A stretch of 64,000 nt of DNA, taken from the NCBI GenBank assembly GCA_003223515.1, contig QHVI01000014.1, positions 62,001 to 126,000 of the forward strand, given 5' to 3'. Under the pieces are notes generated by a model. It searched no databases and was not told where the DNA came from. It was given only the letters and a program-made list of their open reading frames with translations. Positions 54,301 through 62,400 of this stretch are shown in pieces. Made by a program: the position numbers and the translations under genes. Source of the DNA: Candidatus Angelobacter sp. Gp1-AA117. GTDB lineage: Bacteria > Acidobacteriota > Terriglobia > Terriglobales > Acidobacteriaceae. Numbering within the stretch: position 1 is the first letter of the stretch; each line of letters starts with the position of its first letter.

Positions 54301-55182
54301 TAACGTAATGTCATTGCTTCTGGCGAGCGCTGTTACTTGTTCGATGAATCCCCTGGTCAACTCCAGATGAGATTGAGCGCCGCGATACTTCTGCAAAGCG
54401 GGGCGCGGGTAATCGGCTGGAAGCTGAAGCGGCGCAATAGTACCGCCAAGCTGATGCCGCCAGTATTGAAGCTCCTGCTCCAGAAAATCTCCTTCAAGCT
54501 GTTCCCGCTGCCAGATGGCATAGTCGGCATACTGGATAGGAAGAGGCTGAAGGGCGGGAGAACCTCCGGCGAGCAAGGCTTCATAAAACGCACCAGTCTC
54601 TCTGATGAAGATATCCAGCGACCATCCATCAGAGATGATGTGGTGCATGGTGAGCAGCAGGAGGTGGTCTTCCGGGCCCAGCCGCAGAAGATGGGCGCGC
54701 AACAGCGGCCCGCGCTGCAGATCAAATGGGCGGCGCGCCTCTTCACTGGCGAGCTGATGCGCCTGGTGTTCTTGCTCCAACTCTGGCAGATGAGTCAGCT
54801 CAGTAACAGTGATGTGTAAGCCGGCGCCTTCGGCAATCCGCTGCACCGGCTTGCCATTTTCTTCATGGAAGGTGGTGCGCAGTGTCTCGTGCCGCTGGGC
54901 AACGTGATTCAGGCTGGCTTCGAGTACGGCTGCATCGAGTTTTCCCTTGAGCCGCACCGGATGAGGAAGGTTGTAAAAAGGCGAGCCCGGCTCCAGTTGA
55001 TCAAGAAACCAGAGTCGCTGCTGCGCGAAAGAGAGCGGCAACTGGGAATAGTTCTTCCTCTTCTCAGGCGTGATTGCCTGCGACGTTGGACGGATGCCTT
55101 CCTGCTCCAGCCACTGCTCAAGCAGCTTACGCTTCTCGTGAGCGAGCTGGTCTGGGGTAAGGAGATTGCCTATATCAGCCAT
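45391..55182 (-). CDS. ORF-B: three-module nonribosomal peptide synthetase, C-A(Thr)-PCP / atypical C-A-PCP / C-A-PCP
   Basis: 3263 aa. A1: FDFSVWELWG / VTILNQTPSAF / LREVIFGGEAL / VNMYGITETTVHVT, code DFWNIGMVH (Thr). A2 code DMFSLALSY. A3 code DAEHSGMIT. PCPs NYFTLGGDSI, NFFESGGHSL, HFFECGGHSL. Second C domain has SEPFLDGWS in place of HHxxxDG. Confidence 0.95.
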   Translation of the reverse strand: MADIGNLLTPDQLAHEKRKLLEQWLEQEGIRPTSQAITPEKRKNYSQLPLSFAQQRLWFLDQLEPGSPFYNLPHPVRLKGKLDAAVLEASLNHVAQRHETLRTTFHEENGKPVQRIAEGAGLHITVTELTHLPELEQEHQAHQLASEEARRPFDLQRGPLLRAHLLRLGPEDHLLLLTMHHIISDGWSLDIFIRETGAFYEALLAGGSPALQPLPIQYADYAIWQREQLEGDFLEQELQYWRHQLGGTIAPLQLPADYPRPALQKYRGAQSHLELTRGFIEQVTALARSNDITLFMFLLAGYKLLLHRYSGQEDIVAGSPIANRTRPEIEELIGYFANTLALRSDLSGDPTVEELLARVRETALGAYAHQDIPFEKLLEDLQPPRDPSRQPVFQAVFALQNLPSSGYTLPNLAITPVDIDTGTSKFDLTLIAQESSAGLSCTLEYNTDLFSRSTASRLLDHFHNLLRGMVENPKGRISEIPLLGNAEKAQLVKTCRRRSEYTVSTSLVELFEAGVKLHPEARAAGFGEQWLTYKDINERANQLAHYLLAEGIGPEMLVGILAERTLDLVISILGILKTGAAYLPLDPAYPPERLDFMLHDSGAAAVLVQKDLRDRLASAEVKTICLEDERETIAREDRANPAQAIIPGQAAYVIYTSGSTGQPKGVVVSHANVVRLFQATQEWFNFRADDVWTLFHSCAFDFSVWELWGALLYGGRLVIVPYWVTRSPDVFLDLLIKEKVTILNQTPSAFRQLIEAEGALPYRPQLALREVIFGGEALDFVMLKPWLERHPDCPRLVNMYGITETTVHVTWRPVSKQETAPPKESRIGVAIPDLEIYILDRHMLPVPPAVAGEIFVGGAGVARGYLRRPELTAERFVPNPFATVPGDRLYKTGDLGRYRGADLEYLGRVDQQVKIRGFRIELGEIENVFRQHPQVQDCVAALHQESSGEKRLVLYVAAKNNHLPSSSDLRHFAGSTLPDYMLPASVMYLEALPLTAHGKIDRRGLPVPEHSRPELEESYVPPATDLEKTLAEIWSQVLHLERVGVEDNYFTLGGDSIRSIEVRAHAHARGLDLSIQQLFQYQTIRELAQQLNGAGAAAAPNRVQPFSLLSEEDRQKLPAGLEDAYPLSSLQSGMVFHSEYSADYLIYITTFHLRGRFDLPGLRMAIDYVTRRHPMLRTSFDLTDFSGPLQFVHPGATILIEVEDLRHLTAEEQEAEIARWMEAEKHRSFEWNSVPLLRVHLHRRGEDSFQFSLSEPFLDGWSVASLVTEIFENYSRLIREESIPPAPLRASYADFVALEQQTIASEESRRYWSEKFSDANGSRITGTSLLRQQSGSPRVGRIDVPISHQTSNVLHELAAAEGLSIKSILLAAHCKVISVLSGQSGVFTGLFMNGRPEIEDGEKLIGMFLNILPFKLSLEAENWSELARRVAEEERRLLPHRRYPIQRLQHLYGAENLFDTAFNFTHFHVYQRLLKTGEIEGASLSGTEQTYYALTAQFNLDEALSRITLALDYRELSISPEDVEKAAGYYSRVLSAMADAPFASHEAICFLSQAEQYQLLAQWNHTFMDYPKEQSFLALFEKQAELVPHAPAAIYGEEQLTYRELNERANQLGHHLRSLGVGPETLVGICMQRTNQMTVGLLGILKSGGAYVPLDPQYPAERLKFMLEDTQIRVLVTQSDLKEILPQRVENTVCLDTDWPTISHASTANVHSGLISSNVAYLVYTSGSTGKPKGAAIEHHSTLGLMHWAQLEFGRETLAGVLAASSICFDMSVFEIYVPLSWGGAVIMAENVLQLHTLAAKNKVTFISTVPSAIAELSRLGWVPETTRAVLLAGEVLPEKIVNQIFELTSIEKVWNLYGLSEDTSYTTAALMEKGSNTPVTIGRPIANRQLYVLNQQLQPVPRGVTGELHVSGEGLARGYVNRPELTAERFIPDPFSSEPGVRMYRTGDLVRYRPDARMECLGRIDHQLKIRGYRIELGEIESVLGAYPGVKTNAVVLREDVAGEKQLVAYVVPKEESHPTSSDLRAYLKTKVPDWMAPSAILLIEQMPMTSNGKVDRKALPAPAALRLPEKHFVAPHTFIQELLAGIWRQVLKLEKAGIHDNFFESGGHSLNATQVISRARNVFHIELHVHDLFASPTIAGLAGIVTGKLKDSKLQAPPLLRTARSGPLPLSFAQQRLWFIDRLESGSPFYNIPVAVHLKGELDTAVLEKCVNEIVQRHEILRTSFVQIDREPAQIIVDRLTAPLTITDLTHLSQAEQEQQISLLVHQDVQRAFDLEKPPLLRLNVFRLSPEDHLLLAVMHHIVSDGWSLGIFVHELTELYAAFSAGQASPLPPLQIQYADYAVWQREWLSGDVLDSQLDYWKDRLAGAPPELGLPVYHPYPGRQTYQGRKLTITLSPAITKDIKALAANEGVTLFMALLAAWKILLAQRARQSDLVIGTAIAGRNHSEIEPLIGFFVNTLPLRTDLSGNPSLRDLLHRVRETCLAAYAHQDLPFEKLVEQLQPRRDSVRAPIVQVMFVLENAPLPELRLGSLQISSFPIDSGSAKFELALLVSEDKDTMSCNFEYNTALFEEQTIARMVQDYQAILQQMIAQPALHLHALEEALDHAALHQVLSEFSRSGNRPLPEAAIHQLFEQQAGRTPDVLAIVTVHGRLTYRDLNRRANQLARELQKQGIGVESRVAIFMERSAEMFIAVLAVLKAGAAYVPLNPQHPAERTRFLLSDATPTVLLTQQHLQAMLPAANVKTIAVDAPAKAADDDTANLQVPLSPECLAYVIYTSGSTGNPKGSMVSHRALVNHALQMVELYDLQPGRRMLQFFPLSFDASAEDIFPVFLSGATLVCPADSFAYAPQELLVFCEQHEITTAHLPVVLWHHMTGELSSGKLAVPAHLRMLSVGGESPSLESLAQWSRITGGRVAFRNMYGPTEATITATAWRHDISGPSLEHRTRVPIGRPLQNISIYILNEEMGPVPPGVPGEIHLGGVALARGYLNQAALTAEKFIPDPFSAACGARLYKTGDLGQFSGNGEIEFLGRIDHQIKIRGHRVELEEIERALLQHPAIQDTAVIVHGNGVGDKRLAAYATLKPGQPATLRQVRNYLKERLPDYMLPSWFMVLNSLPLTSSGKLDRKALPIPTNENPGSEQEYFAPRTPVEEIVAAIFAELLQREQVGIFDHFFECGGHSLLAVQLASHLRETFQVEVSLRRIFEGPTVAGIAEALLEDEDERPRVQRRAELMVKLVSVSDDQAESMVAKPLGHEAKEQVS

Positions 55183-55185
55183 GAG

Positions 55186-55256
55186 TACCCGTTTATCTGT
55201 GTCATCTGTGTTGATCTGTAGTGAATATCTTCTTTGCGTCCTTTGCGGTTAATCGT
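55186..55256. repeat. Short interspersed intergenic repeat (ATCTGTGTCATCTGTG / GCGTCCTTTGCGGTTAA)
   Basis: Sequence TTTATCTGTGTCATCTGTGTTGATCTGTAGTGAATATCTTCTTTGCGTCCTTTGCGGTTAA between ORF-B and the PLP enzyme gene; shares its core with the 18.0 kb element. Confidence 0.5.
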
Positions 55257-56493
55257 CTCTTATGGTTTTCTCCAAAACGTCACACAAAATATCTACATGC
55301 TCGAAATCTATGAAGCATGGAAAGGCGACCCGGAGCCAGGGCGACTGGGGATCAATGTTCATGACCAGCGCATGAACGGAATTGCTCTGCAAATAGGCAG
55401 AAAGTTCCGTGGCTGAAAACTTCCAGCGCCTTCCCGGAGAAGGGCAGATGGCGAGCAGCAGCGTGATATCCACACCGCTGTCTTCACCCACCACCGTAAA
55501 TAGGGCTTGAATGCGGTCTACAAATCTGCGGCGCAATCTTCTTGAGTGCTCCCAGAGCTTTTCCATGCCAAGCTTTTTCAGGAAACGCAAGCTGCTTACC
55601 AGACCGGCAAGCATGTGAACGTTTACAGTTGTGGCGGGAAGAGTGCTGTTCCAGGCATCGTAAGGGACCAGTTGGTCCGGTGGCGGATTATAGGAGACGA
55701 TGACCCCGCAGGGTTCCGGCGCCAGCAGCCATTTATGCGCGCTGAATACGTAAGACGCGCATTTCGCAATGCCTCTGGGATTCTGGTTATTGCCGGCAGC
55801 GTGCGCTCCATCGAGAATAATTTTCAGCGCCAATGGGCTGGTGAATTGGTAAATACGGTCTATGATCCGCTCAACGGGAATGACTGCGCCGGTTGCATAA
55901 TTCACCTCGCTCAGAACCAGGGCCGCCGTTTTGGTATCTGCAACGGCTTCCGCAATCTGGCTGATGAGATCATCTTCCTGCTCCTGCCAACATCGAAAGA
56001 AGTGCTGCGGCGCGCAATGAAGCTGCCACAGTTCGGCCCCGGAGATGGAGACGAACCATTTTGCTACCTCGATCACTGAAGGATGTTCAAAGGGAGAGAT
56101 AATAATTCTGCGCGGCTGGCCAGTGCGCGCCAGGGCAACCTCCACCGCCCGGCTGGTGCCTCCCACAAATTCAATGCGGCAACCGCCCGCCTCAGCAGGA
56201 TCGAGCAGCAATTCCTTGATGAGTGTGCGGGCCTCTTCCGCCAACTCCAGCAGAAGGCCGGTGGCCCGCGCGCTGCCGGGGACGTACTCCTGATAGAGAT
56301 TGACAAGCTGATTGGTTGCATTCCGAATCCAGCGGATCTCAGGCGCTACAGCAAGGCCGTAAAAATTCAGCTTGTCGCCATTGGTGACGGGAGCAAATAC
56401 GTGCAGAGCTCCAGGTTCCCTGTAGTCAGCCAACAGCACATCTTCTGCGGGAAGTCGGGTCATAAAGCTGCTCCTACGATTTTGAAACTGCAT
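55249..56493 (-). CDS. Class V aminotransferase-fold PLP enzyme (isopenicillin-N-epimerase / cysteine-desulfurase-like)
   Basis: 414 aa. PLP-lysine region DGAHAAGNNQNPRGIAKCASYVFSAHKWLLAPEPCGVIV; LSEVNYATGAVIPV; FEHPSVIEVAKWF. Start overlaps the ORF-A 3' end; alternative start MTRLPAED at 56463 removes the overlap. Confidence 0.85.
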   Translation of the reverse strand: MQFQNRRSSFMTRLPAEDVLLADYREPGALHVFAPVTNGDKLNFYGLAVAPEIRWIRNATNQLVNLYQEYVPGSARATGLLLELAEEARTLIKELLLDPAEAGGCRIEFVGGTSRAVEVALARTGQPRRIIISPFEHPSVIEVAKWFVSISGAELWQLHCAPQHFFRCWQEQEDDLISQIAEAVADTKTAALVLSEVNYATGAVIPVERIIDRIYQFTSPLALKIILDGAHAAGNNQNPRGIAKCASYVFSAHKWLLAPEPCGVIVSYNPPPDQLVPYDAWNSTLPATTVNVHMLAGLVSSLRFLKKLGMEKLWEHSRRLRRRFVDRIQALFTVVGEDSGVDITLLLAICPSPGRRWKFSATELSAYLQSNSVHALVMNIDPQSPWLRVAFPCFIDFEHVDILCDVLEKTIRDD

Positions 56494-59400
56494 TTTGAGC
56501 TGCTTCAGTTGCCATTGTTTTGTTCCGGAGAGTCATGACTTCTTCGGGAGACATGGCATTTAATTGCTGAAGAAACTTGGCGATCTTTTCTGTCTGGCCG
56601 GGGCGCGGCTCATATTGCACCGTGAGAGCGGCCAGCCCGGCTACGGTTGGCGTTTCAAAAAAGCCCCTGAGCGGCACCGCTTCAGCCTGGAAGGTCTCGC
56701 GTATCCAGGTGAGCAGGCGCATTGCCAGTAAGGAATGTCCGCCCAGATCGAAAAAATTATCGTGGATGCCGATGCGCTGAATGCGAAGCAGATCACAACA
56801 GGCCTGCGCAATCTGCTCTTCAATCGCGTTCCGAGGCACGACGTAAGAATGCGCAGCGAAAGAGGCGTCCGGCAAAGCCGCAGGCAGCGCATTGTAATCA
56901 ATTTTTCCATTCACCGTGAATGGAATTTGGTCTATCAGGACAATGGAAGGAATCATGTACTCGGGCAGTTTTGATTTCAGGTATTCGCGGATTGCATCTG
57001 TACTTTGGTGCGATACCACATAAGCGGTCAGGCGTTTTTCTCCTGCGCCGTTGTCTTTGAGGGCCGCGATTGCCTGCAAGATTTCTGGATGTTGTGCTAA
57101 CACAGCTTCAATTTCACCCAACTCAATGCGATAGCCGCGCAGCTTAATCTGCCTGTCAAGACGGCCCAGATATTCGAGGTTGCCATCAGCGCGCCACCTC
57201 ACCAGGTCTCCAGTGCGATACAGGCGCGCTCCCGGCATGTGGCTGAAAGGATCCGGCAAGAAACGCTGGGCGGTGAGCGCAGACTGGCCTACGTAACCTC
57301 GCGCCAGTCCGGCTCCTCCTATAAAAAGTTCACCCGGCACGCCGGGCGGAGCTAATTCACCCCACTGATCGAGCACATAAACCTGTGTATTAACGATTGG
57401 GCGGCCCAGGAAGGCTGTAGCGATGGGAGAGGATGCCACACATTCGTTAAAAGTGGCATCTATGGTCGCCTCAGTCGGGCCATAAAGGTTATATAACTCC
57501 ACCCACGGCAGCCGCTGGTAGAAGTGGTTGACTAACTCCTGGCTGAGCGCCTCTCCGCCGCAGAACACGCGCTTGAGCGTTTGGCAATGCGAAATCAGCG
57601 GTTGCTCCAGCAGCATGCGCAATTGCATAGGCGTCAATTGCAGTACAGTGATCCCACATTCCTGAACGCACTGTGCCAGGTATTCCGGATCCTGCTGGCC
57701 TCCGGGACGCGCCATAAGCAGGGCCGCACCGGCCATCAGCGGCGCCCAGAACTCCCACACCGATGCATCAAAGCCGAATGCGGTTTTTTGAAGCACACGA
57801 TCGTCGCTGCCGAGCGGGAATTGCTGATGCATCCATATCATGTGATTGTGCAGCCCGCGATGGGTGATGACCACTCCTTTCGGAACACCGGTTGATCCAG
57901 AGGTATAAAGGATGTAAGCGGCATTGTCTTCCGTCACGCTGCTTTGTATCGAGCTGGAAGCCCCAACGGCGGCACTCCAGGAGATTTGATCTATGCACTC
58001 AATCTCTGCTGATTCCGGAAGGCGGGTTCGCAGAAACTCCTGGGCCAGAATCAGACGCGATTGGGAATCCTGCACGATTGTGGCGAGCCGGTTGGAGGGC
58101 AAGGTGGAATCCAGAGGAACATAGGCAGCCCCGGCTTTCATAATTCCGAGCAGCGCAATTACCAATAGTTCGCTTCGCTCCACGCAGACGCCAACTGCGA
58201 CCTCCGGACCAACTCCACGCGCTTTCAAAAAATGCGCCAGTTGATTGGCACGCTGGTGCAGTTCGCGGTAGTTCAACTTTCTTCCTTCAAACATCACGGC
58301 CAGATTTTCCGGGGTTTCTTTTGCCTGCTGTTCCAGTAACTCCAGCACCGTCTTTTCCGCGGTATAGTCGCGTTTCGTCTGGTTCCAGTCGAGCAGTATT
58401 TGCCGGCGCTCTTCATCACTCAACAATGGAATTTCTGAGATGGGCTGCACCGGGTGGACAAGAATCTCGCGCAGCAACTGCTGGAAATGCCGCATCATGC
58501 GTTCTATGGTGGCTGTCTCGAACAGATCAGTGTTGTACCGGAAAGAGACATGCAGGCCATCAGGACTTTCCCTGATGGCAAGCGTCAAATCAAACTGCGC
58601 GCTCTGCGTTTCAAGCTCAAGGGGAGAGATTTCTAATCCCGGCAATACAACTTCCTGGATGAGCGTGTCTTCCAGGGCAAACATCACCTGGAAGAATGGT
58701 GTGCGGCCCCGCTCCATCTGCGAAGGCAACTCTTCAACCAGTTTTTCGAAAGGCAGGTCCTGGTGGGCATAAGCGCCGAGGCTGGCTTCGCGCACCTGAT
58801 GCAAAAATTCTCTGAAGGCCGGCTGGCCAGTCACTGTGGTGCGCAACACCAGCGTGTTCACAAAGAACCCGATGAGAGACTCGAGTTCCTGCCGGCTGCG
58901 TCCGGCAACCGGCGTTCCTACCGTGAGGTCTGCCTGGTTTGTGTACCGGAACATCAAGACTTTGAGGACCGCCAGCAGCAACATGAACACCGTGGAGTTC
59001 TCTTTATGAGCCAGCTCTGCCACGGATTCCAGAAGCTGCGTCGGGATGAGAATTGATCTCCTTGCGCCACGGAAGGTCTGTACTTTGGGAGGCGGAAAAT
59101 CGGTTGGCAGCTCTGCCGGCGAAAGATCGGACAACTGCTGCCGCCACCAGGAAAGCTCGGGTTGCAGGCGTTCTTCGCAGAGCCACTCACGCTGCCAAAG
59201 AGCGTAATCAGCATACTGCATGGGAAGAGGAGGCAAGGGGGAAGAGCGGCGGTTGAGAAATGCCTCATAAAGGAGCCTTAACTCCTGCATGAAGACGCCG
59301 AGTGACCATCCATCTATGATGATGTGGTGCATGATCAGAAGCAGAGCATGGTCGTCTTCCGCAAAACGCACTACATGGAGCCGCAACAATGGACCGCAAG

Positions 59401-62400
59401 AGAGATCGAACGGCTGCTGCGCTTCTCTGGAGAGCAACTCTCCGCCAGTGGGTTCTGCGTCGTTCAGCGGCAGATGCGCGAGATCAACAACCGTCAGAGG
59501 CTGACAGGCGGCCTCATGAATCTGCTGCACCGGAACACCCTGCCTGATGGGGAAGGTAGTGCGCAGCACCTCGTGACGGCGCACAATTTCATTGAAGCAA
59601 TCACCCAGGATTCCGGCATTCAGCGGGCCGCGAACGCGGAAGGCAACCGGAACATTGTAGAAATCGCTTGCAGGTTCAAGCTGATGCAGGAACCAGAGCC
59701 GCTGCTGGGAGAAAGAGAGTGGCAAATCATGAGGACGAGCAGCGGGGCAAATTGGGTCAAGAGCCACCACCTGCCCGCTGCTGAGCAGTTTCTCGACGGC
59801 CCGCGCCTGGTCCGCAATGGTGGGTCCTTCAAAAACGCTGCGCAGCGGCAGAGCGACACCCATAACAGTCCGCACGCGGGAGACAATTTGCAGGGCGAGT
59901 AAGGAATGTCCGCCGAGAGCAAAGAAGTTGTCATGAATGCTGAGCTTCTCTCTTCCGAACACCTGCTTCCATATTCCAGCGATTCCCTGTTCAACAGGAG
60001 TGCGCGGCAAGACCAGGCCACCGGGGGTTTCAGAGATTTCGGGCTTTGGCAGCGCTTTATAGTCAACTTTGCCATTCGGAGTTAATGGCAGCTTCTCCAG
60101 AAAAACAAAAGCGGCAGGACTCATGTAATCTGGCACCCGGGTTTTCAGATAGCTGCGCAAATCCGGAATTGCAGGGTCCTCATTTGCCTCCACGACCACG
60201 TAGGCAATCAATGATTTTTCGCGGTCCGCAGTTTCCTGTACTGCTACTACAACATCACGCACAGACAGGTGCTGCCTTAGCGCGAATTCAATCTCTGCTG
60301 GTTCCACGCGGTAGCCGCGCACCTTTACCTGACGGTCTTTTCTGCCGATGAACTCCAGCGTGCCATCGGCCCGGTAGCGCACCTGATCTCCACTGCGGTA
60401 GAGCCGTTCACCCGCCTGCCCGTATGGATGCGGCACAAACTTTTCGGAGGTAAGCGCGGCATCACCTTCATAGCCGCGCGCTAATCCTGCTCCTGCGATA
60501 TAGAGTTCCCCGGCAGCGCCCACTGGAACCGGTTGCATGTCCTGATTGAGCACAAACACCTGCGTATTCCTGATAGGCCGGCCAATGGGCACCGTTTCTT
60601 CTACCGTGTTTCCTTTTCTCAATCTTTGGCAGCAGGTAAAGGTGGTGTTCTCGGTGGGGCCATAGCCGTTGATCAGCACGCCGTCTGGCCGCATGGCTTC
60701 CAGGTAGCGGCTGACATGATTGACGGAGAGGACGTCTCCTCCGGCAAGCAACTGCCGGACCTGCGCCAGCTTCTCTAATTGCTCATCCACCATCAGGTGG
60801 AACAGGCCGGCTGTGAGCCACAGCGTAGTTACTCTGTATTCAACCAGAGTGTGCACGATTTCCTCGGCTGAACGTGGTCCTGGCGGCATAATCACCAGCC
60901 GCCCGCCATTCAACAGGCTGCCCCAGATTTCCAGGGTTGAGAGGTCGAACGCCAGCGGCGCAAACTGCAAGATCACTTCGTCTGTTTCCAGGCGCGCATA
61001 ATCATTGTTTTTCACCAGGCGCACCACTCCCCGGTGCGGCACGCTCACGCCTTTGGGCTTTCCTGTGGAACCGGAGGTATAGCTGACATAGGCCAAGTGC
61101 TCGCCGGAAGTGGTCACGCGCGGATTTTCTCGGCTCTCGGCTGCGATGCTCTCCCATTCTTCATCCAAATCCAAAGATATGATCTGCGTTTGGGGGTTCT
61201 GTGAAAGACGTTCGCGCAGATTCTGCTGAGTGGCAATTACTGTAAGGCGGCTCTCGGCGAGCATCACTTGCAACCGCTGTTCAGGCAATGTTGGCTCTAA
61301 GGCAACGTAAACGCCTCCTGCCTTCAGAATGCCCAGCAGAGCTATGATCGTCTCCAGAGAGCGTTCCATGCACACGCCTACGCGGGCTTCCGGGAGCACA
61401 CCGCATCGGACCAGATGATGGGCCACCTGATTGGCCTGAGCGTTCAACGCCTCATAGCTCAGCTTCCGATCCTTAAAAACGACTGCAACAGCCTGAGGAG
61501 CGCGAGCTACCTGCTCTTCAAATAACTGTTGGATCGTTATATCGCGTGGGTAGTCAGTTGCAGTGTGGTTCCACTCAACCAGCAACTGCTGGCGCTCTGC
61601 CTCGCTAAGCATTTGCAGATCGCTCACCCGCTGCGTTGAGTCCGTTGCCATATTTGCCAGCAGGTTATTCAGATGGGTCAGCAATCGGGTAATCGCGTGA
61701 GAGTCGAGTCGTCCCGAATCGTATGCCAGTTGCAGCGCCAATTCCTCGCCGGGTTTAACGATGAAGGTCAGTGGATAATTGGTGCTGGCGCGGGATCGGA
61801 TGTTGCTGAACCGCAGCTCACCCTTCGCTTCCCGCAAAGAAGCATCTACAGGATAGTTTTCGAAGACAACCAAGGTTTCAAACAATGGCAGGCCCGGAGA
61901 GATTTCGCTCCACTCCTGAATCCTGGAAAGCGGCGTGTAAGCATATTCATCCAGCCGCAACTGCTGTTCCTGCAATTCTTTCAAAACGGAGATGACGGTT
62001 GCATTCGATGCAACACTGGCTCGCACGGGCAGAGTGTTGATGAAGACGCCGACCATGCGCTCAACTCCCGCCAACTCTACCGGACGTCCGGAAACAGTAA
62101 CGCCGAACAGCAAATCTTCCTCACCGGAGTAATGCCGGAGCAGGAACGCCCAGGCCGCCTGAATCAGCACATTGAGCGTGACCTGGTGCTGTTGCGCGAA
62201 AGTTTGTAGACGGGCCGTGGATTCGCTCGAAACCGTCAGTTGCTGTTCCGGGTTTCCATCTACGGGGCCAGACTGCGCTGTGGATTCACTGGGCAGAGGC
62301 GTTGCAGTGGAGAAATTCTGAAGCAGCGTTCTCCAATAGGCTTCGGCTTTGGCCAGGTCTTGTTTGCGAATCCAGGCAATGTAATCGCGGTAGGGTGGAT

